A stretch of DNA of 6,988 nucleotides from Kiritimatiellia bacterium (GTDB lineage: Bacteria > Verrucomicrobiota > Kiritimatiellia > RFP12 > UBA1067): assembly GCA_017959645.1 (NCBI GenBank), contig JAGDAE010000061.1, positions 1-6,988 on the forward strand, in the 5' to 3' direction. The notes below the pieces were generated by a model, which was not told the origin of the DNA, made no database searches, and saw nothing but the letters and a program-made list of their open reading frames with translations. A program made the translations under genes and the position numbers. This document shows, piece by piece, positions 1-6,988 of the stretch. The stretch's first letter is position 1. The number at the start of each line of letters is the position of its first letter.

Positions 1-1494
1 CAGCCGGGAAACGCCGGCGGCGACATGTGGGAGCGCAAGTACGTGATGCTGGCGCTCGAGCGCTACTACACCGAAGTCAACGCCGACGGACGGGTTCTCG
101 AATCGCTCAAACGCCAGGCGGACGCGATAATATCGCAGATCGGCGACGGGGAGGGGAAGGTTCCGCTCGTCTCGCTCGGCTGGAGCGCCAACCACATCGA
201 ATCGGCGACACTGCTCGAGCCGTTCATGCGGCTGTACGACATGACGGGCGAGAAGAGATATCTCGATTTCGCATCGTACATAATGTCGACCGGCGGCGCG
301 GCGGGGTACGATCTGTTCGGCCAGGCGCGGGACGCGACGACGCTTCCGAAAGACATCGGAGGCGTGTATCCGAAGGCGTACGAAATGCTTTCGCTGTTCG
401 AGGGAGTCGTTGAGTATTACCGCGCGACCGGCGACGAGAAGGCGCTGGCGGCGGCGAAAGGCCTTTTCGGGAAGGTGATGGAGAGGGAAATTACGATAAT
501 CGGCAACGGCGGCGGCGACCAACCGTACACTCCGCAAGTCGCCGGCGAGGGCTGGGACGACACCGCGTTCGAACAGACCAACCCCGGCATGAAGCGAATG
601 ATGGAGACGTGCACCGGTGTGACGTGGCTCAAGTTCTGCTCGCAGCTACTCCGGCTCGACTGCGACGCCAGGATCGCCGACGCAATTGAAAACTACGCCT
701 ACAACGGACTGCTTGGGGCGATGAAGCCTGACGGCACCGGCTTCAGCTACGTCAATCTGCTCAACGGCGAAAAGGTCACCAACGTCGGCTGGGGGTGGAA
801 TTTCGACGGGAAGCCGGTTACGTGCTGCAATCTGAACGGACCGACGGGGGTCGCGTACCTGCCGACGGTCGCGGTGATGGATTCGAAGAACGGCCCGGTC
901 GTGAATCTGTACGAGCCGCTCGACGCCGAAAGCGATTTTGCGTATCTCTCGATATCCGGGGCGTATCCGTACGGCGGCGTCGCGGAGATCTCGGTCGACG
1001 ATGTCAAGGTCGGGGAGTTCGAACTGCGGCTGCGCATTCCCGGCTGGAGCGAGTACGTGAGGGTAAGCTTGAACGGCGAGACGCTCGAAGGCGCGAAAAG
1101 CGGCTCGTATTTCGGCATAAGGCGCAGATGGCGGCGCGGGGACGCGGTCAGGATCGAATTCGACATGCGTGTCAAGACGGTCGCCGCGCCGAAGGGGTCT
1201 CATCCGCAAAGCGGAGATTTCACGGCGCTAAGGGCAGGCCCAGTGGTTCTCGCCCGTGACGAAAAAATCGACAGCGGCTACGCGGACGCAGTCGATATCG
1301 AGACCAATGTCTTCGGGTTCGTCGACGCGCGCCGAATCAAGCTCGACGGCTATCGCCTCGCATACGAGATTCCGGTTGCCGGCGGCAAAACCATACGCAT
1401 GGTCGATTACGCATCGGTCGACTGCTGGAACGGCGGACATGTGGAGACCTGGCTGCCGAAAGCCAGAGTTGGAACCCACGGGGTGACGAAAGGC
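1..1494 (+). other. GH127 (DUF1680) catalytic domain, N-terminal half of the fusion
   Basis: The GH127 signature Glu-Thr-Cys is at residues 194-196 (numbered from the Met at nt 25), and the paired cysteines are at 267-268. In HypBA1 the equivalent Glu338, Cys340, Cys417 and Cys418 hold a zinc ion, and Cys417 is the nucleophile. By that alignment Cys267 is the nucleophile here, and the spacing between the two motifs is similar (73 versus 79 residues). The acid/base Glu322 of HypBA1 best matches Glu175 in GEGW, with about three extra residues before the ETC motif. Other family marks are IENYAYNG at about 221-228, FSYVNLL at about 240-246, LRLRIPGW at 334-341 opening a beta-sandwich, and RAGPVVLA at 403-410. 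Known GH127 activities are beta-L-arabinofuranosidase and an aceric acid hydrolase in RG-II breakdown. Which applies here cannot be read from the sequence. Confidence 0.88.
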
Positions 1495-4400
1495 TTCAGG
1501 CGCGAGATGCCTCGGACGACCGGCGAAAAACCGGCCGAGGTGTCGTACGAGCGTCTGCTCGAGGGATTCGTCGATCCGTTCGGGCTGGTGAGGACCGGAT
1601 GCTACTGGTATTGGATATCGGGCAACATTTCGGCTGACGGCGCCAGAAAAGACATCGAGGCCATGGCGAAAGCCGGCATCGACCGCGCCCATATCGGAGA
1701 CATCGGCGACGCAGGGCCAGCGCCGGGCGACGTCAGGACGTTTTCCGAAGAATGGTATGCGGCTTTCGACGCGGCGGTTAAGGCGGCGGCAAAGAACGGA
1801 GTCGAACTCGGCGTCTTCAATTCTCCCGGCTGGAGCCAGTCGGGCGGTCCGTGGATCGACCACACCCGCGCAATGAGACGACTCGCGATCTACGAACCGG
1901 AGATGAAGGAATTCGAGGAAATCGCGACGGTTCTCTATCCGCGTCCGCGGCTGGACGGGAAGCGGCTGGAGTTTCTGGCCGAAGGCGAGAAGATAACCCC
2001 TACGCCCGACGGAGGATTCGTCCGCGAAGCGGCGGCAGAACGGGATTTCACCGCCCAGTCGCTGGAACTTGTCCTAAGCGAAGGCAAGTATGCGGGGCAC
2101 GTTACGGTGGAGGCGGAGAAGGACGGCGGGTGGATCAAAGCGGGAGAATTCGATTTTTCGAGAAAGAATCCGGAACTCAATGTCGGATTCCTGCCGTATG
2201 CGCCGGTGACCGGGACTTTTCCGGCGGTTTCGGCGAAGCGGTTCCGCGTGACGGTCGCGCCGCATTTCGGGGACGGGGCGTGGGCGTTCACTTCGATGGC
2301 TCTGCGTTCCGAACCCGGAATAGCATACGCCGCCGAGAAGTCGCTCGCGAAGATGTACGAAAGCCCGCTTCCGATGTGGAGCGACTATATGTGGCCGGCA
2401 GAGGCGACGGAGATTCCGGGGACTTGGCTCGACGCTACGAAAGCGACAATCCTCAAGCCGGGCGAAAAACTTCCGGAAGGAGACTACGTGTCGTTCCGTT
2501 TCGGAATGGTGCCGACGGGAACGGTGAACGGTCCTGCGGTTCCCGAGGCGACCGGATACGAGGTCGACAAGATGAGCGCCGAGCACGTCGCCTACCATTA
2601 CGCGGCGTACATGAAAAAGCTCCGCGACAGGATTCCCGCCGAATACCGGCACGCGCTCAAATATTCGGTTCTGGACAGCTATGAGGTCGGAGGACAGAAC
2701 ATGACCGACCGTTTCGCGGAGCGTTTCATGGCGAAGTTCGGATACGATCCTACTCCGTATCTGCCGGCGTTTTTCGGATACGATGTCGAAGGGCGCGACA
2801 TTTCCGATCGTTTTCTCTGGGACGTGAGGCGTTTCGTGGCCGACGAAACGGCCCATTCGTATGTGGCGGGGCTGAGAAAGGCGTCCGAAGCCGACGGCGT
2901 CGAAACCTGGCTCGAGTGCTACGGACACTGGGGCTTCCCCGGCGAGTTTCTGCAGTACGGCGGCCAGTCCGACGGCATCGCGGGCGAATTCTGGAGCGAA
3001 GGGACGCTCGGCGACATCGAGAACCGCGCGGCGACGAGCTGCGCGCATATTTACGGAAAGAATCTCGTCTGGAGCGAATCGAACACGAGCTCAAGCTTCG
3101 GGATGGCATATCGCCGCGGGCCGATGGAGCTGAAGTCGCGCCTCGACCGGTTTTTCGCCGAGGGCATAAACGCCACGCTCCTCCATCTGTACATCCACCA
3201 GCCGGACGAACGCATTCCCGGCGTGAACGCATGGTTCGGGACGGAATTCAACCGCCACAACTCGTGGTTCGGCCACATGGATCTGTACACCGGCTATCTG
3301 AAGCGGGCGAACTGGATGCTCCGCCAGGGGCTTTATGTCGCCGACATCGCATATTTCATCGGCGAAGACACGCCGAAGATGACCGGTGCGATCGATCCGG
3401 CCTGTCCGCGCGGACGCCAGTTCGACTACATCAACGCCGAGGTGCTTGTAGAGACGGCCGACGTCGACGGCAACGGGCGAATCGTTCTGCCGCACGGGAC
3501 GTCATACGAGGTTCTCGTGCTGCCCAGGCTCGATACGATGAGGCCGGAGACGCTGGCGGCGATCGGCGCGCTCGCGAAGAAGGGGGCGAAGGTAATCGGA
3601 CCGAGGCCCAAGCGTTCGCCGAGCCTTGCCAACCAGCCGTTCGCAGACATGAAAGTCGCAGAGCTGGCCGGCGAACTGTGGGGAGGTGGTTTCGTGTCCG
3701 ACGACGTTTCGCTCGACGACGCGCTCGCCGAACGCGGCAGCGCACCCGATTTCGTCTGCGATGACAATCTCGATATCGACTATTGCCACCGGACGCTCGA
3801 AAACGGCGACATCTACTTTCTCTCCAACCAGAGCGGCGAAGCGACCGGCGAGTTCGAGGTATCGTTCAGGGCGACCGGCCGGATTCCCGAAATCTGGTGC
3901 GCGGAGACGCTGGAGCACGGAGAAGCGCCGGTGTGGAAATTCGAGAACGGCCGCACGTTCGTCCGCCTTTCGCTCGATCGTCTCCAGAGCGCTTTTGTCG
4001 TGATGATGAAGCCTGCCGGGGAGAGGGCTGCCGGACGCGGCGTTCCAGAAATGGCGACTGTTGCCGTGGACGGCAAATGGAAACTCGAGTTTGAAGCCGA
4101 TCCGCTCCATCGCGGCCCGGACGTGCCTGTCGCCGCGAAAGAGCTTTTCGATCTGTCTGCGAGCGGAGACCCGGCGATACGGAACTATTCAGGCAGGATA
4201 ACGTACACGACTTCGTTCACGCTTCCCGAAGCTCCGTCCGGCAAAGTCGTGCTCTCGCTCGGCGCGGTCAACGAGACGGCAAAGGTCAAGATAAACGGAC
4301 GCAGCGCCGGCGGAGTTTGCTTTGCGCCGTACATGCTGGACGTTTCAGGTTTAGTGAAAGAGGGCGAAAACGAACTTGAAGTCGAGGTGCTTACGACCTG

Positions 4401-4539
4401 GGTCAACCGGCTTGCGGGCGACGCCGCGCTGCCGAAAAGCGAACGCCCGACATATCTCGCGCTGGAATCGGTCGGTGCGGATGAACCGCTAAAACGATCT
4501 GGACTTCTCGGTCCGGTGGAACTGCTCATACGCAAATAG
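1..4539 (+). CDS. GH127-GH106 bifunctional glycoside hydrolase (putative beta-L-arabinofuranosidase / alpha-L-rhamnosidase fusion), 5' partial
   Basis: This is one open frame from the window edge to the TAG at 4537-4539, giving 1512 visible residues. Residue numbers here count from the ATG at nt 25, but that ATG is not the real start. The frame is open upstream of it, no Shine-Dalgarno precedes it, and the protein begins inside the GH127 alpha/alpha barrel. Comparing catalytic residue positions with Bifidobacterium HypBA1 suggests roughly 100-150 residues, plus any signal peptide, lie upstream. Residues 1 to about 490 are GH127 and about 508-1504 are GH106, joined by a short linker with no stop or second signal peptide. 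Single-domain GH127 and GH106 proteins are usually about 600-800 and 900-1100 residues, so this is a genuine two-enzyme length. The expected role is stepwise removal of L-arabinofuranose (or a related sugar) and L-rhamnose from a pectin-like glycan. The family calls are firm; the exact substrates are inferred. The next gene starts 5-11 nt downstream, so the two are probably co-transcribed. Confidence 0.9.
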   Translation, partial: QPGNAGGDMWERKYVMLALERYYTEVNADGRVLESLKRQADAIISQIGDGEGKVPLVSLGWSANHIESATLLEPFMRLYDMTGEKRYLDFASYIMSTGGAAGYDLFGQARDATTLPKDIGGVYPKAYEMLSLFEGVVEYYRATGDEKALAAAKGLFGKVMEREITIIGNGGGDQPYTPQVAGEGWDDTAFEQTNPGMKRMMETCTGVTWLKFCSQLLRLDCDARIADAIENYAYNGLLGAMKPDGTGFSYVNLLNGEKVTNVGWGWNFDGKPVTCCNLNGPTGVAYLPTVAVMDSKNGPVVNLYEPLDAESDFAYLSISGAYPYGGVAEISVDDVKVGEFELRLRIPGWSEYVRVSLNGETLEGAKSGSYFGIRRRWRRGDAVRIEFDMRVKTVAAPKGSHPQSGDFTALRAGPVVLARDEKIDSGYADAVDIETNVFGFVDARRIKLDGYRLAYEIPVAGGKTIRMVDYASVDCWNGGHVETWLPKARVGTHGVTKGFRREMPRTTGEKPAEVSYERLLEGFVDPFGLVRTGCYWYWISGNISADGARKDIEAMAKAGIDRAHIGDIGDAGPAPGDVRTFSEEWYAAFDAAVKAAAKNGVELGVFNSPGWSQSGGPWIDHTRAMRRLAIYEPEMKEFEEIATVLYPRPRLDGKRLEFLAEGEKITPTPDGGFVREAAAERDFTAQSLELVLSEGKYAGHVTVEAEKDGGWIKAGEFDFSRKNPELNVGFLPYAPVTGTFPAVSAKRFRVTVAPHFGDGAWAFTSMALRSEPGIAYAAEKSLAKMYESPLPMWSDYMWPAEATEIPGTWLDATKATILKPGEKLPEGDYVSFRFGMVPTGTVNGPAVPEATGYEVDKMSAEHVAYHYAAYMKKLRDRIPAEYRHALKYSVLDSYEVGGQNMTDRFAERFMAKFGYDPTPYLPAFFGYDVEGRDISDRFLWDVRRFVADETAHSYVAGLRKASEADGVETWLECYGHWGFPGEFLQYGGQSDGIAGEFWSEGTLGDIENRAATSCAHIYGKNLVWSESNTSSSFGMAYRRGPMELKSRLDRFFAEGINATLLHLYIHQPDERIPGVNAWFGTEFNRHNSWFGHMDLYTGYLKRANWMLRQGLYVADIAYFIGEDTPKMTGAIDPACPRGRQFDYINAEVLVETADVDGNGRIVLPHGTSYEVLVLPRLDTMRPETLAAIGALAKKGAKVIGPRPKRSPSLANQPFADMKVAELAGELWGGGFVSDDVSLDDALAERGSAPDFVCDDNLDIDYCHRTLENGDIYFLSNQSGEATGEFEVSFRATGRIPEIWCAETLEHGEAPVWKFENGRTFVRLSLDRLQSAFVVMMKPAGERAAGRGVPEMATVAVDGKWKLEFEADPLHRGPDVPVAAKELFDLSASGDPAIRNYSGRITYTTSFTLPEAPSGKVVLSLGAVNETAKVKINGRSAGGVCFAPYMLDVSGLVKEGENELEVEVLTTWVNRLAGDAALPKSERPTYLALESVGADEPLKRSGLLGPVELLIRK
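1546..4539 (+). other. GH106 alpha-L-rhamnosidase domain, C-terminal part of the fusion
   Basis: This part matches GH106 from end to end. The entry motif is FVDPF...YWYWISGNIS (about 515-536), followed by an early barrel segment ending in NSPGWSQSGGPW (599-610). A beta-rich insertion fills about 625-800. RFGMVPTG (825-832) and TGYEVDK (843-849) precede the acidic motif DSYEVGGQN (884-892). Next come a Glu-Phe-Trp motif with Glu988, SESNTS with Glu1018, and the LHLYIHQP (1053-1060) to PGVNAWFG stretch. The last 160 or so residues form a galactose-binding-like beta-sandwich, with NYSGRITYT, a Leu-Gly pair before the NG hairpin, TTWVNRLAGD and SGLLGPVEL at the terminus. Glu887, Glu988 and Glu1018 are the conserved acids I would nominate for the active site and calcium site. 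That nomination is by motif, not structure. GH106 enzymes are inverting alpha-L-rhamnosidases known from RG-II (Bacteroides BT0986) and other rhamnosides. Confidence 0.9.
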
Positions 4540-4542
4540 GAA
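4538..4542 (+). promoter_or_regulatory. Ribosome binding site (AGGAA) for the DUF6259-like gene
   Basis: AGGAA begins inside the TAG stop of the fusion gene. It lies 2 nt before ATG 4545, 8 nt before ATG 4551 and 14 nt before ATG 4557. The 8-nt spacing favours 4551 as the start. The overlap with the stop codon suggests translation by ribosomes finishing the upstream gene. Confidence 0.6.
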
Positions 4543-4550
4543 CGATGCAC

Positions 4551-6668
4551 ATGAACATGAAGATGCTCACGGCGGGCGCGGCCATGTCCGCAATGTCGGT
4601 GTTCGCCGGGAACGCTACGCTCGATACCGAGACGCTTGCGCTGGAATTTTCGCTGGAGAACGGTTCGCTGGTCTCGATGACCGCGAAATCCACCGGATGG
4701 CGGATACAGCGCCGCCCGGAACTCGGAATGTCGTGGAAACTCATCGTTCCGATGGACGATGACCATCGCGACAATCCGATTTTCGGCGTCGGACAGAAAC
4801 GTCCCGAGTTCGAGTCCGGCGACGGTTTCGTGCGTTTTACATGGAACGGCGTAACATCAGAGCGCACCGGCGATCTCGACATCAGGATAGTGCAGGAAAT
4901 CCGCGCCGAAGAGTCGCATGCGGTCTGGCGCACGCGAATCGACAACAATTCCCCGCATGTCGTCGAAAGCGTCTATGCGCCGGTGATCGGCGATCTCGGC
5001 CGGCCGGCGGACGCCAAACGCCTGCAGCTTCTGCAGCCTGGCTACGGCCAGGCGGGCGAGATCGATCTTTGGCCGCACTTCGCCGGACACCAGGGCGACT
5101 ACGGATGCGAGCATCCGACTATCACGAGACTGGGCACGACCGCTTGCGAACCGTTCGTATTCATTCACGACGACGGCCAGGGCCTGTATCTGGGGACGAT
5201 GCGACGCACAGAGGATACGCTTACGTGGTTTTGCGAACTTTTCCCGGGCTACGACGACTCGCTTTACGGACACGTGCCGGACGGCGACGAAATCGGAGGC
5301 AAGCCGGTGCATACCGTCGTCCATACCGTCCATCAACCGTACGTGATGCCGGGCGAAAGCGAGGATCTCGCGCCGGTCATGCTCGAGGCGTATCGCGGCG
5401 GATGGGAGGCTGGCGCCGACGTCTACAAGGGCTGGATCGGCGGCTTCTCGAAAGACGCACCGGCGCCGGCGTGGATCTCCGAACCCAACGCATGGCTCGA
5501 GCTGCACATAAACTCGCCAGAGGACGAATTGCGCTGGCGCTATACGGAACTCCCCGAGATCGCCGCCGAGTGCGCCGGGTACGGGGTCAAGGCGATCCAG
5601 CTTATCGGCTGGAACAATGGCGGACAGGACCAGGGAAATCCTTCGCACGACACCGACCCGCGGCTCGGCACGCGCGAGGAATTGGCCGCCGCCATCGCCG
5701 AGGCCGAGAAGCTGGGGGTCAAAATAATAATCTTCTCGAAGTTCACCTGGGCGGATCGCGCCGAGCGATGGTACCGCGACGAATTGGTGAAGTATGCCGT
5801 GAAAGATCCCTATGGCGATGCGTATTTCAAGGGCGGATACAAGTATTTCACCCCAGCGCAGTTCCTCGACATAAACACGAAGAATTTTTCGGTCATGTGT
5901 TTCGGCTGCGACGAATATCTCGATATCTGCGACCGGGAATTCGACAAGGTGCTCGGTCTTGGTGCGGTAGGCATACTTTACGACGAATGCGCGTTCCGTC
6001 TGCCTGCGCTCGCCTGTTTCGACATGTCCCACGGTCACCGGTACGGCTGGCCGGTCTACCGCAACGACAATCTGCTTATCGAGCGTTTCCGCCGCCATGA
6101 TGGAGTGACGGACGATTTTCTCTTCGCCGGCGAAGGGTGCAACGACTGGCAGTTCGAGCAGTACAACCTCTCGTACTTCCGCACGCGCGTGGCCGGGCAC
6201 ATTCCAATGCAGCGATATCTTCGTCCCCGTGTGCAGCTGATGGTCGGCATCCAGGGTTTCAACGACCGGAACATGGTCAACCAGTGCCTGCTTAACCGCT
6301 ACATCATGAGCTACGAGCCGTACAACTTCCACGGCCGGCTGCGGGATTTTCCGCTTACGCTCGAATACGGACGCAAGATGGACGCATTCAGGACCGGGCT
6401 GCGCAAGTGGCTCTGGGACGGCGAGTTCACCGGCCGCGTCGGGATCGAGGTGTCGGGACTTGCCGACGGCGCCTATTCGCGGTTCGTGGCCGGTGACGGC
6501 AGTGCGATGGGCGTGATCGCCAATTTCTCCCGCGAGGATGCAACCGTCGAGGCATCGCTGGACGGCAGACCGGTCGTCGAATACAGGGCGGTCGAAGACG
6601 GAGACTGGACAAAGGCCGAAGGCGGCAGGATTCCGCTCAAGGAAATGAGTGCGGTCGCCGCGAGGTGA
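4551..6668 (+). CDS. Secreted DUF6259-like putative glycoside hydrolase (TIM barrel with N-terminal beta-sandwich)
   Basis: The frame opens at ATG 4545, but ATG 4551 is preferred because AGGAA at 4538-4542 then sits 8 nt upstream instead of 2 (705 versus 707 residues). Residues below are numbered from 4545. The N-terminus has a lysine at 6, a hydrophobic stretch at about 7-20 and a VFA|G site after Ala21, so it reads as a Sec signal peptide. Residues 25 to about 300 are beta-rich, like the supersandwich of many GH enzymes. About 310-600 looks like a TIM barrel: LIGWNNGGQDQGNPSHD from 353, VKIIIFSKFTW, then GILYDECAF with Asp480-Glu481, and FAGEGCND with Glu530 and Asp534. The last 70 residues form a small beta domain. 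From memory this fits the Pfam DUF6259 family, which has no established activity. Asp480 and Glu530 at strand ends are plausible catalytic acids, by inference only. Its location next to the GH127-GH106 gene supports a role in breakdown of the same glycan. Confidence 0.72.
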   Translation: MNMKMLTAGAAMSAMSVFAGNATLDTETLALEFSLENGSLVSMTAKSTGWRIQRRPELGMSWKLIVPMDDDHRDNPIFGVGQKRPEFESGDGFVRFTWNGVTSERTGDLDIRIVQEIRAEESHAVWRTRIDNNSPHVVESVYAPVIGDLGRPADAKRLQLLQPGYGQAGEIDLWPHFAGHQGDYGCEHPTITRLGTTACEPFVFIHDDGQGLYLGTMRRTEDTLTWFCELFPGYDDSLYGHVPDGDEIGGKPVHTVVHTVHQPYVMPGESEDLAPVMLEAYRGGWEAGADVYKGWIGGFSKDAPAPAWISEPNAWLELHINSPEDELRWRYTELPEIAAECAGYGVKAIQLIGWNNGGQDQGNPSHDTDPRLGTREELAAAIAEAEKLGVKIIIFSKFTWADRAERWYRDELVKYAVKDPYGDAYFKGGYKYFTPAQFLDINTKNFSVMCFGCDEYLDICDREFDKVLGLGAVGILYDECAFRLPALACFDMSHGHRYGWPVYRNDNLLIERFRRHDGVTDDFLFAGEGCNDWQFEQYNLSYFRTRVAGHIPMQRYLRPRVQLMVGIQGFNDRNMVNQCLLNRYIMSYEPYNFHGRLRDFPLTLEYGRKMDAFRTGLRKWLWDGEFTGRVGIEVSGLADGAYSRFVAGDGSAMGVIANFSREDATVEASLDGRPVVEYRAVEDGDWTKAEGGRIPLKEMSAVAAR
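6662..6668 (+). promoter_or_regulatory. Ribosome binding site (GAGGTGA) for the sirtuin gene
   Basis: This is a near-perfect Shine-Dalgarno sequence that includes the TGA stop (6666-6668) of the preceding gene and ends 4 nt before the GTG start at 6673. It supports the non-ATG start and points to translational coupling between the two genes. Confidence 0.7.
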
Positions 6669-6672
6669 GATC

Positions 6673-6988
6673 GTGGAGGATTTGCGCAAACTGCTTCTCG
6701 AATCGCGCCGGATCGGCTGCCTGACCGGTGCCGGTATTTCCACTTTGTGCGGGATTCCCGATTTTCGCGGCCCTCAGGGACTTTACCGCCAGCCGGGCGC
6801 CGAACGCATCTTCGACATAGATTGGTTCGACCGCGATCCCTCGATCTACTATCGCGGGTGCGCCGATCTCGTCTACGGGTTGTCGAGATTTTCCCCCGGG
6901 CCGGTGCATATGGCTTTGAAGCACCTCGAAGACATTGGCAGAATGAAGGGGATCGCCACTCAGAACATCGACATGCTCCACCAGAAGG
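6673..6988 (+). CDS. Sir2-family NAD-dependent protein deacylase (sirtuin), 3' partial
   Basis: A GTG start at 6673 opens 105 codons that run off the window. The sirtuin NAD-binding signature is complete: TGAGIS at 18-23, GIPDFRGPQGLY at 27-38 and TQNIDMLHQ at 96-104, with Asn98 and Asp100 at the nicotinamide pocket. The FDIDWF segment and its spacing match the Thermotoga maritima Sir2 type (class U deacetylases) better than CobB-like class III enzymes. Cys26 sits where a serine is usual. The start is supported by GAGGTGA ending 4 nt upstream and by the N-terminus aligning with the family start, a helix about 12 residues before the Rossmann motif. Sirtuins remove acetyl groups from lysines in the cytoplasm using NAD+. 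The catalytic His that follows the TQNID helix and any zinc cysteines lie beyond the edge. It starts 4 nt after the previous stop, so it is probably co-transcribed, but a functional link with glycan use is unproven. Confidence 0.93.
   Translation, partial: MEDLRKLLLESRRIGCLTGAGISTLCGIPDFRGPQGLYRQPGAERIFDIDWFDRDPSIYYRGCADLVYGLSRFSPGPVHMALKHLEDIGRMKGIATQNIDMLHQK

Noticed and set aside
25..27. ATG at nt 25 as the real start of the fusion protein
   Set aside because: The frame is open to the window edge, no Shine-Dalgarno precedes it, there is no signal peptide, and the sequence begins well inside the GH127 domain.
1483..1545. A lost stop or assembly joint between GH127 and GH106
   Set aside because: The reading frame and base composition are smooth across the junction, and the GH106 part lacks a residual signal peptide or start context, so a real fusion is the simpler reading. 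Read coverage would settle it.
2074..3048. A 324-codon minus-strand open frame inside the GH106 region
   Set aside because: It is a shadow frame; no family motif is visible and the plus-strand GH106 motifs are continuous through the same stretch.
5310..5330. Two copies of CATACCGTC spaced 12 nt apart
   Set aside because: They encode a local HTVVHTV stretch inside the gene; too short and isolated to count as a functional repeat.
4841..6100. A 419-codon plus-strand open frame in another phase within the DUF6259-like gene
   Set aside because: The translation is arginine-rich and low in hydrophobic residues, typical of an out-of-phase reading of a GC-rich gene.
4857..6743. A 628-codon open frame on the minus strand opposite the DUF6259-like gene
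   Set aside because: Its translation has no recognisable domain and is rich in Arg, Val and Ala. It is the expected mirror of a GC-rich, codon-biased gene, and the plus strand carries signal peptide, fold-like motifs and an RBS.

Overview
The window carries three genes on the plus strand, packed end to end with almost no intergenic DNA. All three look like one transcription unit. The first gene enters from the left edge and the last runs off the right edge. GC is high (roughly 60 percent by eye) and codon use looks uniform throughout. The mix of GH127, GH106 and a DUF6259-like secreted protein suggests a polysaccharide-degrading bacterium of the PVC group (Kiritimatiellota, Lentisphaerota or Verrucomicrobiota), possibly from a gut or sediment. 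That placement is an inference from gene content and remains uncertain.

Region 1-4539 is one uninterrupted reading frame encoding two complete-looking enzyme types in tandem. The N-terminal half is a GH127 (DUF1680) domain with the zinc/cysteine active site of beta-L-arabinofuranosidases. The C-terminal two thirds is a full GH106 alpha-L-rhamnosidase, including its C-terminal beta-sandwich. The true start lies upstream of the window. Region 4545/4551-6668 encodes a secreted protein of about 705 residues. It has a beta-sandwich N-terminus and a probable TIM barrel, and it most resembles the uncharacterised DUF6259 family. From 6673 to the edge is the first 105 codons of a Sir2 NAD-dependent protein deacylase of the Thermotoga Sir2 type.

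The first two products would act outside the cytoplasm or in the periplasm on a glycan containing L-arabinofuranose (or aceric acid) and L-rhamnose. Rhamnogalacturonan II side chain B is the attractive candidate because it ends in beta-L-Araf-(1->2)-alpha-L-Rha. The DUF6259-like protein may supply a further, unknown glycosidic activity. The sirtuin is cytoplasmic; its link to glycan use is by position only. The most noteworthy items are the GH127-GH106 fusion and the uncharacterised putative hydrolase beside it. No RNA genes, CRISPR arrays, mobile elements, terminators or long non-coding stretches were seen.
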